A stretch of 64,000 bases of DNA, taken from contig CAWGOF010000003.1 in assembly GCA_963824225.1 (NCBI GenBank), positions 124,001-188,000 on the forward strand. The letters are read 5' to 3'. The notes beneath the pieces were generated by a model. That model was not told where the DNA came from. It did not search any database and was given only the letters and a program-made list of their open reading frames with translations. Below, piece by piece: positions 49,365 through 61,455 of the stretch. Every line of letters starts with the position of its first letter. Within the stretch, counting starts at the first letter, position 1. Source of the stretch: CAWGOF01 sp963824225. GTDB lineage: Bacteria; Acidobacteriota; Polarisedimenticolia; Polarisedimenticolales; Polarisedimenticolaceae. Position numbers and translations under genes: made by a program.

Positions 49365-51149
49365 ATGTCGAACCCTCGTTCCGCCCTGTGGGCCGTCGCG
49401 ATCCTGCTCGTCTGCGTCTTCGCGAGCCGCCCGGTCGAGGCCCGGGAGCGCGTCGAATGGCAGCATCCGGCCCTGGAGCTGTATTTCACCGGTGTGAGCG
49501 ACGCAGGCGAGCGTGCGCGGATCGAGCTGTGCATCGAAACCCAGCCGGGGTTCAGCGAGGCCACGACGCGCGTCGAATCGCCACGCTACCGCCGGGCGTG
49601 GGGCCCGTGGGTCGACTGTGTCCTCGTGGGCATCGAGCGGCACCGCGCGCTCCGGGCCTCGGCCGTGACGGGGCCCGCATGCTTCTCCGTCCTCGTGGCC
49701 CAGGACGCGACGGCGATCGAGCTCGAGATCGAGGGCCGGCGCGTCCAGGTCGAAATCGAGGACTGGCTCGCGGGTCCACGCGCCGCCGCACCACCGGCCA
49801 AGACGCCCCCGACGAACAGGCCCCCGACGAGCGCGCCCCCGACCGAGCCGAGCATTCCGGTCGAGGATCCGTGGGGCCGCGAGCCGATCGCCTTGGAAGC
49901 CGAGCTCGAGGAAGAGCTGCAGGACGAGCTACAGGACGATCCGGCGCCCGACGATCCGTCGGCCGACGATCCGTCGGCCTCCTCGGCGGCAGCGATCGGG
50001 CCCGACGTCGTGCTGCTCGACGAGCGCACGGTCGAAGGCGCGGCCCCTCCGCTGGCTCGCGAGCAGATCGTCGGCGTTCGGCTGCGCGCCAAGAACGTCA
50101 GCCAGGAGACCGCACACAGCGTGATGGCGTGGATCGAGCCCGGGCGCGGTGTCGTTCCCGCGCAGGACGCCGCATCGAGAATCGATCTCGGCGAGCTGGC
50201 TCCGGGCGCGGAGCGGGAGTTCGTCTATCGCTGCTACGCCGATCGCAGCGCGGCGACGCTGAGCTTCCAGGTGACGCTGGACCACGCGGGCGCGCGGGGC
50301 ACGGCGGCGGTCGTCAGCGTTCCCCTGGCCGATACGACACCTGCGCCACCGCCGGTGTCGGACGTCGACCGGAGCGTCCCGCGCTCGAGCACGTCGCGTC
50401 CATCGGCCCTGGCCGTCGTCTTCGGCGTCGAGACGTTGGCCCATGGACCTCCCGCGACGTTTGCCGCGGCCGACGCCAAGACCGCGGCCCGGTACTTCCA
50501 GGACGCCCTGGGGATCCCGCCCGAGCGGATCGAGCTGCTGCTCGATCGCGAGGTCACGCTCGGGCAGCTCCAGCGCATCTTCGGCAAGGACGGCTGGCTT
50601 GCACGACGCAGCGCACCGGACACCGAGATCTTCGTCTATTTCGCCGGCCACGGGATGGCCGAGCTCGAGAAGTTCACGCCGTACCTGCTCCCGTCCGATG
50701 GCGACCCGGACTACCTCCGGCAAACCGCGTTTCCCCTGGACGAGATGATGGACCGGATCGCGGCTCTCGGCGCGCAGCGAACGACGCTATTCCTCGACGT
50801 GTGCTTCGCCGGGCTCACGCGCGAGGGAGCCGCGCTGCTGGAAGACGCGCGGCCGCTCGTCGTGGAGCAAGCGTCCCGCGCACCGTCCGGTCTCTCGGTT
50901 TATTCCGCCGGCTCGCGCGGCCAGATCGCGAGCGCGCTCGCCGAGCAGGGCCATGGCCTGTTCAGCTACTACCTGTTCAAGGGTCTCGGCGGCGATGCGG
51001 ACCTCGACCACGACCGCCGGATCCTGGCGCGTGAGCTTTCGAGCTATCTCGAAGACCAGGTACCGCGCGCCGCGCAGATGCTCGATCGCGAGCAGTTCCC
51101 GAGCATCGTGCTCGACGAGCCGGAGCTGGTCCTGGTCGAGCTGCCCTAG
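49365..51149 (+). CDS. Exported caspase-family (C14) peptidase
   Basis: A 594-residue protein with a signal peptide (LWAVAILLVCVFASRPVEA). An N-terminal region (about 25-135) is beta-rich, then a Pro/Thr linker (about 140-165) and an acidic stretch (ELEEELQDELQDDPAPDD), then a beta-sandwich-like part (VGVRLRAKNVSQETAHSVMA). The caspase domain runs from about residue 345 to the end: ALAVVFGVETLAHG, catalytic His429 in YFAGHGMAE and catalytic Cys480 in LDVCFAGLTREG. AGGAGG precedes the ATG. Export of the whole protein is unusual for bacterial caspases; the compartment is inferred from the signal peptide. Confidence 0.85.
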   Translation: MSNPRSALWAVAILLVCVFASRPVEARERVEWQHPALELYFTGVSDAGERARIELCIETQPGFSEATTRVESPRYRRAWGPWVDCVLVGIERHRALRASAVTGPACFSVLVAQDATAIELEIEGRRVQVEIEDWLAGPRAAAPPAKTPPTNRPPTSAPPTEPSIPVEDPWGREPIALEAELEEELQDELQDDPAPDDPSADDPSASSAAAIGPDVVLLDERTVEGAAPPLAREQIVGVRLRAKNVSQETAHSVMAWIEPGRGVVPAQDAASRIDLGELAPGAEREFVYRCYADRSAATLSFQVTLDHAGARGTAAVVSVPLADTTPAPPPVSDVDRSVPRSSTSRPSALAVVFGVETLAHGPPATFAAADAKTAARYFQDALGIPPERIELLLDREVTLGQLQRIFGKDGWLARRSAPDTEIFVYFAGHGMAELEKFTPYLLPSDGDPDYLRQTAFPLDEMMDRIAALGAQRTTLFLDVCFAGLTREGAALLEDARPLVVEQASRAPSGLSVYSAGSRGQIASALAEQGHGLFSYYLFKGLGGDADLDHDRRILARELSSYLEDQVPRAAQMLDREQFPSIVLDEPELVLVELP

Positions 51150-52027
51150 GGGGGAAGTCGGGACCAGCGGTCCACGAGCGCCTCGAACCTCTTCGGACGG
51201 AGCGCGAACGTCCGACGACCGATCGCCAGGGCCCGGCGCCGGAGCGTGGCCTGTCGCCGAGCGATTCCACCGAGCACGAGCGCCTGGGCTCGCGCGCCCC
51301 GGACACGTCGTGAGCCGTCGAGCAGGAGCGCCTGGAGCATTGCCAGATCGTGGTCGTCGCCCAGGAGATCGTCGAGACGCTCGAGCGTCCGAGCCCGGCC
51401 TCGCGCTCCCGCGTGCCGACCCTGTAGCAGCCGCAGGTGGTACCAATGATCCTTGACCCGCTTGCGCCACTCGTGGAACCGCGCGGCCCCGGACTCCGGC
51501 CCGAGACCTCGGAGCGCGCGCCGCGCGCGGCGATAGCCGCGCGTCGCTCCGGCGACGAACGCCTGGCGCTTGCCGACTCGACGAACGACCCGCGGAACCG
51601 AGCGCCTCGACTTCCGCAGGCCGCGCCGGGCTCGAGCGACGATCGCGCTCGCCCTATGTCGCGCTCGGCGCTGGCGCGCCCCCAGGCCGCGCCGCACGGC
51701 GCGCTCGACCTGCGGCGTGACGAGCGTCCGGTAACGGCGTCTCAGCCCGTGGAGCGTTTCCACGCTCGCATCGACGTCGCGCAGGTTCGCGAGCGACCGC
51801 GCGACCCGGCGCAAGCGCTCGTTCTCCGTCGAATAGCGCGCGCCGAGCGCGTCCCGCAACAGACGCACGACGGCCCGCGTCTTCTTGACGCTCGTGCGCG
51901 CCTCGTGGATCGCCCGCGCGTCGACCCGCGGGCGCGCCAGCTCGGCGAGCGCCGCATCGATCTCGTGCCGCACGATCCGCTGCAGCTGAGCCGAGACCGG
52001 ACGAGAGCGAGACAGACGAAACGCCAC
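51146..52027 (-). CDS. CHAD domain protein
   Basis: A 293-residue basic helical protein with the conserved histidines of CHAD, a polyphosphate-binding fold: VDARAIHEARTSVKKTRAVV, FHEWRKRVKDHWYHLRLLQG and LLGDDHDLAMLQALLLDG. It is rich in Arg, as expected for binding an anion. The GTG start at 52027 was chosen for GGGAG nine bases upstream. Converges with the caspase gene (3' ends overlap by four bases) and diverges from the next kinase. Confidence 0.88.
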   Translation of the reverse strand: MAFRLSRSRPVSAQLQRIVRHEIDAALAELARPRVDARAIHEARTSVKKTRAVVRLLRDALGARYSTENERLRRVARSLANLRDVDASVETLHGLRRRYRTLVTPQVERAVRRGLGARQRRARHRASAIVARARRGLRKSRRSVPRVVRRVGKRQAFVAGATRGYRRARRALRGLGPESGAARFHEWRKRVKDHWYHLRLLQGRHAGARGRARTLERLDDLLGDDHDLAMLQALLLDGSRRVRGARAQALVLGGIARRQATLRRRALAIGRRTFALRPKRFEALVDRWSRLPP

Positions 52028-52161
52028 GCGGCGACACTCCCGCGTCCCGAGGCTGCAACCGCTGTGCCGTGGACGAGTCCGGTCGGTCGATCGGAGGCCA
52101 GGTGATCGCCCGATCCCAGGAGCCAGGCGTTCTCCTGGTTCCCGGAGAGAGCGCGTCCCAA

Positions 52162-52170
52162 TGGTACTCT
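52162..52170 (+). promoter_or_regulatory. Candidate extended -10 promoter of the DUF4118 kinase
   Basis: TGG-TACTCT ends ten bases before the proposed GTG start at 52180. Transcription would begin about three bases before the start codon, implying a nearly leaderless message, which fits the absence of a ribosome binding site. The rest of the 152-base gap shows nothing recognisable. Confidence 0.4.
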
Positions 52171-52179
52171 GGACGGGTC

Positions 52180-54203
<2,024 letters not shown>

Positions 54204-54207
<4 letters not shown>

Positions 54208-54629
54208 GCCAGGCCACGATTCGCGTCCTGTGTGTCGACGATCACGCCGAGATCCGCCGGCTGTTCGCGCTCGTGATGCGCGGCTACCCGGACCTCGAGG
54301 ACATCGGGGCGCTCGAGAGCATCGACGCGCTCGAGGAGCGAATCGAGGAGCTACGGCCGGACGTGGTCCTGCTCGACCTGTCGATGCCCGGGCGCCGGCC
54401 GCTCGAGGCGCTCCCCGCCCTGCGGGAGCGGTTCCCCGAGGTGCGGTTCCTCGTGTCCAGCGCGTACGACGACCCGGCGATCGTCGACGCGGCGATCCGG
54501 GCCGGCGCGACCGGGTTCCTCGTGAAGGGCGGATCGTTCGACGATCTGGCGGACGCGATCCGCAAGGTCGCGCGGGACGAGGCCGTGCTCCCCCGTCCTC
54601 CGAAGCGCGTCCCGCCGATCGACATCTGA
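54204..54629 (+). CDS. Single-domain response regulator
   Basis: A 141-residue receiver: RVLCVDDHAEIRRLFALVMR, the acceptor Asp58 in VVLLDLSMPGRRPLEAL, and the conserved Lys in GATGFLVKGGSFDDLADAI. No output domain. It overlaps the kinase stop (ATGA), so it is the likely partner or a phosphate relay for that kinase. Confidence 0.92.
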
Positions 54630-54722
54630 TCGGCTTGCTCGCGCGCCGGGAAGTCGGCAGACTGACCTGATCGCACTCGAGCCGGCACACTGAGGGATCT
54701 CGGTCCGGTGGAGGATCGACGC

Positions 54723-55349
54723 ATGGCGCGCTGCACACTGATTCTGCTCGTGACGGCGTGGGCCGCACTGGGGTCGGCCGCGGCCGACGACCCACACCAT
54801 CCGCTGTGTCGTCTGTTCCTGCACGAGGATCAGCGGGAGCGCGAGGCCCACGACCTCGCGCTCCGTCTCGCGCGCGCCGACTACGCGGCCCGCGAGGAGA
54901 TCTTCGGGCTCCTCGACAGCCTGTGGAAGATCCAAGGCGTGGAGCGGCTCGTGTACTTGACCGGCAAACACGAGCGCGACCGGGCGAAGATCGAGGTCGA
55001 GCGCCTGCGGCTCGTCCTCGACCGCTACGATGCGCACCTCGAGCGGTATCGGACCTACTGCGCCGCGCTTGCGAGCGGCCGTGCGCCCGGAGACGAGGGG
55101 TCGAAGGTCATCGCCCGGGCGTGGGCTCGGTACCTGCGCGCCGACTGCGACGCGATCGGCCAGGAGCAGAGCGCGGCGGAGATCGATCTGGCGTACGAGC
55201 GCGAGGTGCTGGCCAGCGTGCACTCGCTGCGGGCCGGCGAGGTAGCGACGCGCCCGGACGTGATCCTGGCCGAGCTGAGCGTGCGGCGAGCCAAGGAGCG
55301 GCTCGAGCACGCTCGGCAGCGCTTCGAGCTCTGCAAGCCCGCACCCTGA
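54723..55349 (+). CDS. Exported helical protein, unknown
   Basis: I do not recognise this 208-residue protein. It has a signal peptide (ARCTLILLVTAWAALGSAAA) and is otherwise helical and charged, with about four cysteines (for example PLCRLFLHEDQ, YRTYCAALA, LRADCDAIG, ELCKPAP) that could form two disulfides. The helices carry Glu/Arg heptads suggesting coiled coils. GGAGG lies eight bases before the ATG at 54723, ruling out the GTG 15 bases earlier. It precedes a lipoprotein and TonB receptor. Confidence 0.6.
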   Translation: MARCTLILLVTAWAALGSAAADDPHHPLCRLFLHEDQREREAHDLALRLARADYAAREEIFGLLDSLWKIQGVERLVYLTGKHERDRAKIEVERLRLVLDRYDAHLERYRTYCAALASGRAPGDEGSKVIARAWARYLRADCDAIGQEQSAAEIDLAYEREVLASVHSLRAGEVATRPDVILAELSVRRAKERLEHARQRFELCKPAP

Positions 55350-55475
55350 CTTACATCGGGCGCTCCCGTTTTTGCCGTACGCCGGAGCGTGCGCGTACGC
55401 GACGAGCGACTTCCCGGAGGGCCCTCCGTGGCACGGGGCTTGCCCTGCTCGTGGGCGATTCGCCAAGGGGGTCGT

Positions 55476-56999
55476 ATGCTCACTCGGCGCAACACTCCTG
55501 CGCTCCCGCTCGTCGCCCTGCTGCTCGTCTTCGTCGTCGGATGCAACCGCCTGGCCTTTCGCGCCGCCGACCAAGCCCGCCGCTTGGGCTCGACCTACGA
55601 ACCGTGCCCCTCGATCGAGGTCCCGCCGGGCCTCCAGGCCATGCTCGTCGTCAAGGGCCTGAACTATCCGAGCGCGATGACGTGGGACGACGAGGGGCGG
55701 ATGTACGTGCTCGAGTCGTACACCGTGCCGGTGCCGACGCTCGAGCTGCGGATCCTCGCGGTATACGACGATGGGCTCGAGGAGGTCCCGCTGGGGGGGG
55801 ACGAAGCGCCGACCGGGAAGATCGCCGTCGGGCTCACGTTTCACGACGGCTGGCTCTACTTCTCCCACGAGGAGCAGGACGGAACGTTCGGCATCAGCCG
55901 CGTGCCGCCGACGGGTGGAGAGGTCGAGGCCGTGCTGCGGGGTCTCCCGGCCGCGGGCGATCACGACGTCAACCACCTGGTGTTCGACGACGACGGGAAC
56001 CTGTACTTCGGCGTGGGCAGCGCGACGAACTCGGGCGTCGTCTCGTCGTACGACCCGGTGAACGGCAAGTGGCTGAAGCTCTATCCCGAGGTTCGCGACT
56101 TCCCGTGCCAGAGCCTGGTTCTCACCGCGCAATCGTTCGTCGAGCCGAACGGTCTGTCCGAGGACGAGAGCGACATGGCGACGACGGGTGCGTTCGAGCC
56201 CTACGGCCGGTCGGGCGCGACGCGCATACCGGCTCGTACCCCGTGCAGCACCGCGGTATACAAGCTCGCGCCGGGATCGAGGACCCCCGAGCGGCTCGCG
56301 TGGGGGTTCCGCAACCCCGTGGCCCTCGCGTTCGACGGCGACGGTCAGCTCCTGATCGGAAGCCAGGGAGCCGACGTGCGCTCGACACGGCCGATCCTCG
56401 ACGATCCGGACGCGATCTACCGGCTGCGGGAGGGAGCGTGGTACGGCTGGCCCGACTATTCGGCTGCGCTCGTCGCCATCACGGACGACCGATATCGCGC
56501 GCCGGCCCGCTACTTCGGCGCGCCGCAGAATCGGCTCACGAACCTCATCGACCTCGCGGCCAGCGGGCTCGAGCCGCCCGACCCTTCGCTGCTCGTCGCC
56601 GCGCTCGAGCCACACGCGGCGCTCGGCGGGATGGACACCGTCCCGGACGATGACGGCCCGCTCGCTCCGTGGGCCGGTCAGCTGCTCGTGAGCGAGATGG
56701 GCGACTTCCGGCCGACGACCGATCCCGTCCATGCCGATCGGCGCGCGGGGTTCCAGGTCGAGGCGATCGATCTCGCGAGCGGACGACGCACCGTGTTCGC
56801 CCGCAACCACGGAACCGGCGTCAGCCAGCCGGCCTCGTCGCTCGACCTCAAGGATGGCCTCGAACGGCCGGTCAACGTGAAGATCGGTCCCGATGGGATG
56901 GTCTACATCCTCGACTTCGGCGTGTTCGTCCCGGAGCAGAAGAGCGCCAAGGTGTTCCCCAAGACGGGCAAGGTGTTTCGCATCGAGCCCGTCGAGTGA
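55476..56999 (+). CDS. Beta-propeller lipoprotein (PQQ/sorbosone dehydrogenase-like)
   Basis: A 507-residue lipoprotein (lipobox VFVVGC, Cys18). The mature part resembles soluble glucose/sorbosone dehydrogenase propellers: LNYPSAMTWDDEGRMYVLES, DHDVNHLVFDDDGNLYFGVG, LAWGFRNPVALAFDGDGQL, REGAWYGWPDYS and VNVKIGPDGMVYILDFG. Catalysis is not proven; the fold may only bind. The ATG with AAGGGGG upstream was chosen over an earlier in-frame start. It overlaps the TonB receptor start (GTGA), so the two probably act together. Confidence 0.8.
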   Translation: MLTRRNTPALPLVALLLVFVVGCNRLAFRAADQARRLGSTYEPCPSIEVPPGLQAMLVVKGLNYPSAMTWDDEGRMYVLESYTVPVPTLELRILAVYDDGLEEVPLGGDEAPTGKIAVGLTFHDGWLYFSHEEQDGTFGISRVPPTGGEVEAVLRGLPAAGDHDVNHLVFDDDGNLYFGVGSATNSGVVSSYDPVNGKWLKLYPEVRDFPCQSLVLTAQSFVEPNGLSEDESDMATTGAFEPYGRSGATRIPARTPCSTAVYKLAPGSRTPERLAWGFRNPVALAFDGDGQLLIGSQGADVRSTRPILDDPDAIYRLREGAWYGWPDYSAALVAITDDRYRAPARYFGAPQNRLTNLIDLAASGLEPPDPSLLVAALEPHAALGGMDTVPDDDGPLAPWAGQLLVSEMGDFRPTTDPVHADRRAGFQVEAIDLASGRRTVFARNHGTGVSQPASSLDLKDGLERPVNVKIGPDGMVYILDFGVFVPEQKSAKVFPKTGKVFRIEPVE

Positions 57000-59032
57000 G
57001 CCCGCTCGCTCTCGGTTGGGCTGCGCTGCTCGCCGCGACGTTGGGAGAAGAGCCCGTAGCCGGAACGAGCGCCGCGGTCGAGATCGTCGTGACCGCCGAG
57101 CGCGGGCCCGAAGCGCGCGACGACGTCCCGGTCGCCCTCACCGTGCTCACGCGCGACGACATCGAGCGGCTCGGAGCGGCCGATCTGCCCGAGATCCTGG
57201 CGCACCTGCCCGGGTTCCACGTGCTCTTCGCTGCGGATCCAGGCGCGACGCCCATGGTCTCGTCGCGCGGCTTCTTCGGGGGTGGTGAGGCCGAGTACGT
57301 GCTGCTCCTGATCGACGGAGCGCCCGTGTCGAACGTCGAGTCCGGGGTCGTCGACTGGAGGATGCTCCGTGCCGCGGACATCGAGCGGGTCGAAGCGATG
57401 CGCGGAGCGGGCTCCGCGCTCTACGGCGATCTGGCGATCGGCGGCGTGGTCCAGGTGTTCACCCGCGGCCGTCCCGCGGGCGACGGCGCGCTCGGCTCCG
57501 TGTCCTTGGCCGCAGGATCGTTCGGCACGGCTGCGGCCGATCTCGTCTATCGGACCGCGCTCGGACGGACCGGGATTGCGCTCCGCGGCGGGCACGGCCG
57601 GACGGAGGGCTATCGCTCCCACGCGGGGGAGGTCCGCTCGCAGGCGGACGTGACGATCGACCTCCCGCACACGCTGCGCTCGCGCTGGTCGGTGCTTCTG
57701 TCCGGCCGCACGTTCGACCGCGAGGAGCCGGGTCCGCTCCCGCGCGACACGGCCGACGCCGATCCATCGCGCTCGGACCCGCTCTTTCGCTTCGACGGGG
57801 ACGAGACGCGCGTCGGCCGAGCCCAGCTCACGGCCCAGTACGACGGGCGCCGAACCCGCTCGTCCGGACGAGTCCAGCTCTCCGACCGGCAGAGCGACCG
57901 GACGCAGACTTTGTTGATCGCCGCCGGCGTGGGTGACCGCACGTTCCGCTCGCTCGACACGAGCGCGCTCGACGGGTCGTTTCAGATCGGCACGCTCCCG
58001 AAGCCCGAGGGAGCGCATGGGCTCGAAGCGCACGGTGGTGTCAACTTCGCGCTCGGGCGACTCGCCACGCGATATCGGGCGGAGTCGGAAAGCGGCGAGC
58101 CCGGGGCCGAGCTCGCTCGCGTCGCCGCCACACGCGATGCGCTCGCGCTCTACCTGACGACCGCCTACCGTGCCTCGGACCGTGTGCGCCTGTCCGTGGG
58201 CGCGCGCTGGGATCGGATCGCCGACGCGGCGAACGGTCCGCATACGGCCCACGAGGCCTGGTCTCCGCGCGCGGGGATCACCCTCCGCCTCGGCGACCCG
58301 GCGGAAGACGGCCCGACGCTCTTCGCGCAGGTGTCCCGCGCATTCAAGGCGCCGACGCTCGAGCAGCTGTTCGATCCGCGGCCGTTCCCCGACTTCGCCG
58401 GTGGCACGTTCACGATCTCGAACGCGGCCCTCGCACCCCAGACGGCGCGAGTGCTCGAGCTCGGCGCCGTACGCCCGGGCCGGCGCTCGCGGCTCGAGCT
58501 CACGTTCTACCGGATGGAAGTCGAGGACGAGATCGACTTCGACCCGCAGACGTTCCGCTACGTCAACCTCGGTCGGACGCGCCACGTCGGTGCCGAGCTC
58601 GCCGCGCACGCTGCGCTCGGCCGCTTCGCCCCGTTCGTCGAGTACGCCTGGACGCGCACCACGAGCCTCGTCGGCGAGAACAGCGGCCGGCAGCTCAAGA
58701 ACATTCCCGAGCACGTGCTGCGAACGGGCGTGCGTGTGGAGCTTCCCGGGGGCGTCGCCTGCACGCTCCGCACGTCGTGGATCGGCGGACGGTACCTCGA
58801 CGACGCGAACCGGGTCGCGCTCGACGACGCGCTCGTGACCGATCTGACCGTCGCCCGGACGACGAAGCGCACGAGGATCTCGCTCGACCTGCTCAACCTC
58901 ACCAATCGACGCTACGAGCAGCTGGGCTACGAGCTACCCGCTCTCGAGGGCGGAGCGGTGGCCTACGTGTTTCCCGCCGCCGGCCGAAGCGTGCGTGGCG
59001 GCGTCGAGTGGCGCATCGGATCTCGGTCCTAG
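56996..59032 (+). CDS. TonB-dependent outer-membrane receptor
   Basis: A 678-residue TonB-dependent receptor. The plug domain has EIVVTAERGPEARDDVPVAL, LPEILAHLPGFHVLFAADPG, VLLLIDGAPVSNVESG, IERVEAMRGAGSALYGDLAI and GGVVQVFTRG. The barrel runs to the C terminus, with DLLNLTNRRYEQLGYELPAL and a final SVRGGVEWRIGSRS. The signal peptide is short (ALGWAALLAATLG). It is small for the class, closer to vitamin B12/colicin-type receptors; the substrate is unknown. The GTG start overlaps the propeller lipoprotein stop. Confidence 0.87.
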   Translation: MSPLALGWAALLAATLGEEPVAGTSAAVEIVVTAERGPEARDDVPVALTVLTRDDIERLGAADLPEILAHLPGFHVLFAADPGATPMVSSRGFFGGGEAEYVLLLIDGAPVSNVESGVVDWRMLRAADIERVEAMRGAGSALYGDLAIGGVVQVFTRGRPAGDGALGSVSLAAGSFGTAAADLVYRTALGRTGIALRGGHGRTEGYRSHAGEVRSQADVTIDLPHTLRSRWSVLLSGRTFDREEPGPLPRDTADADPSRSDPLFRFDGDETRVGRAQLTAQYDGRRTRSSGRVQLSDRQSDRTQTLLIAAGVGDRTFRSLDTSALDGSFQIGTLPKPEGAHGLEAHGGVNFALGRLATRYRAESESGEPGAELARVAATRDALALYLTTAYRASDRVRLSVGARWDRIADAANGPHTAHEAWSPRAGITLRLGDPAEDGPTLFAQVSRAFKAPTLEQLFDPRPFPDFAGGTFTISNAALAPQTARVLELGAVRPGRRSRLELTFYRMEVEDEIDFDPQTFRYVNLGRTRHVGAELAAHAALGRFAPFVEYAWTRTTSLVGENSGRQLKNIPEHVLRTGVRVELPGGVACTLRTSWIGGRYLDDANRVALDDALVTDLTVARTTKRTRISLDLLNLTNRRYEQLGYELPALEGGAVAYVFPAAGRSVRGGVEWRIGSRS

Positions 59033-61455
59033 GGCGTCGGCTGGAGCAGCGACTCGCGGCGCAGCGCCGCGCGTCCCCTCAGGCTGGACGGCGGATCGGG
59101 CTCGAGCAGCACCGCATCGAACACCTCCTGCACGTGCCGGACGAAGACGAACGCCAGATCGCGTCTCAGGGGCGCCGGGATCTCCTCGACGGTGCGCCGG
59201 TTGGCGTTCGGCAGGAGCACGGTGCGGATCCCCGAGCGCCGCGCGGCGAGCGCCTTCTCCTTGATCCCCCCGACCCCCAGCACGTTCCCGCGCAGCGTGA
59301 TCTCGCCGGTCATGGCGATTCCGCTGCGCACCGGACGGCTCGTGAACGACGACAGCATCGCCGATGCGCCATCGTGATGCCCGCCGAGGGTCCGTCCTTG
59401 GGGATCGCCCCTTCGGGCACGTGTACGTGCACGTCGCGGGACTCGAAGAATCCGGGCTCGATCCCCAGCTCCTCGGCACGGGTCCGCGCGTAGGACAGGG
59501 CCGCCTGCGCCGACTCCTTCATCACGTCACCGAGCTGGCCGGTGAGGATCAGCTGTCCGCGCCCGTCCATCACCGTGGCCTCGACGTACAGCACGTCTCC
59601 GCCGGTCTCGGTCCAGGCGAGGCCCGTGGCGACCCCGATCTGGGCCTCCTGCATCGCCTCGTCGCGGGGCGGAGGCGGTGGCCCGAGGTACCCCTCGAGG
59701 CTCGATGCGATCACCCGGACGCGCGACTTCCGGCCCTCGGCGACCTGCCGCGCGACCTTGCGACACACGCCGGCGATCGCGCGCTCGAGGTTGCGCAGTC
59801 CGGCCTCTCGCGTGTAGTCCCGGATCGTCGCTCCGATCGCGTTCGGCGAGAACTCGATCTGCGTCGGCTTCAGCCCGTTGCGCTCGACCTGCCGCGGCAC
59901 GAGATGGCGTCGCGCGATCTCCAGCTTCTCCTCCTCGGTATAGCCGGACAGCCGCAGGACCTCCATCCGGTCGCGGAACGCAGGCTGCACCGGGTCGAGC
60001 AGGTTCGCCGTCGTCACGAACAGCACGTCCGACAGGTCGAACGGGACGCCGAGGTAGTGGTCGCGGAAGCTGTCGTTCTGCTCCGGGTCGAGCACCTCGA
60101 GCAGCGCCGCCGACGGGTCGCCGCGATGGTCGGCGCCGATCTTGTCCACCTCGTCGAGCATGAACACGGGGTTCATCGACCCGGCCTGATGGATGCCCTG
60201 GATGATGCGCCCGGGCATCGCCCCGACGTAGGTCCGTCGATGACCGCGGATCTCGGCCTCGTCCTTGACTCCACCGAGGGACAGGCGCACGAACTTGCGA
60301 CCCAGCGCCCGGGCGATCGATCGACCGAGCGACGTCTTGCCCGTGCCGGGCGGCCCGACGAAGCACAGGATCGGCCCGTGGCTGTGCCGATTCAGCTTGC
60401 GCACCGACAGGTACTCGAGGATCCGCTCCTTCACCTTCTCCAGGCCGAAGTGGTCCTCGTCGAGGATCCGCGCGGCCTTGACCAGGTCGACGCTGTCGCG
60501 GGTCGTCTTGCCCCACGGGCATGCCGACCATCCAGTCCAGGTAGTTGCGCAGCGTCGACGACTCGGACGAGTCGGGGTGCATGCGCTCGAGCTTCTTCAG
60601 CTGGCGGTCGTACTCCTCGCGAACCTCGGCGGGCATGCGCAGCGTCACGGCCTTGGCCCGGTACTGCTCGATCTCCTCGGCCAGCTCGTTGCCCTCGCCC
60701 AGCTCGCTCAGGATCGCCTTCATCTGGTGGCGCAGGTAGAACTCGCGCTGCGACCGGTCCATCTCGTCGCGGGCCAACGAGTCGATCTCGCGCTGCATCG
60801 ATAGCAGGTCGAGCTCGCGCTTGAGGTAGTCGTGCGTCCGGCGCAGGCGCGCCAAGGGGTCCAGGGTCTCGAGGACCTCCTGGGCCTCGGCGAGCTTGAG
60901 ATCGAGGTTCGACGCGGTCAAATCGGCGAGGCGCCCGGGGTCCTGCAGGTTTCCCGCGATCGCCAGGACCTCGGACGGCAGGTTCTTGCCCAGCGTCGAC
61001 GCCCGCTCGAGCAAACGCTTCACCGAGCGCAGCACGGCCTCGGTCTCGATCGAGTCCGGATCGTGGGTCAGGTCGTCGACCCGCGTCAGGCGCGCGCTGA
61101 GGTACGGCGCCTGGTCCACGAACCCGTCGACGCGCGCTCGACACACGCCCTGCACGAGGACGCGGATCCGTCCATCGGGCAGCTTGAGCATGCGCATGAT
61201 GACGGCGACCGTGCCCACGCGGAACAGATCGTCCGGGGCCGGGTCCTCCTCGTCCTTGTCGCGCTGCGCGACGAGCAGGATCATGCGATTGCTGGCCAGG
61301 GCCTCGTCGACCGCCTGGATCGAGATGTCCCGAGCGACGGACAGCGGAGAGATGATGAACGGGAACACGACGAGGTCCCGCAGCGGCAGCACGGGCAGCC
61401 GGTCGGGAATGCGGACGTCCTCGCTCACGCCCTTGCCCGTTTCGACGGTGTTCAT
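59029..61455 (-). CDS. lon: Lon protease, two frameshifts
   Basis: ATP-dependent AAA+ protease. The N-terminal LON domain (LPVLPLRDLVVFPFIISPLS), a coiled region, Walker A GPPGTGKTSLGRSIA, ALLEVLDPEQNDSFRDHYLG, the catalytic region PKDGPSAGITMA with the Ser, then GEITLRGNVLGVGGIKEKAL with the catalytic Lys. Frameshifts lie near 60521 (probably one extra C) and 59370 (near the catalytic Ser). With these corrected the length is about 800 residues. The ATG overlaps the hsp20 stop by four bases. I read it as intact in life. Confidence 0.9.
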
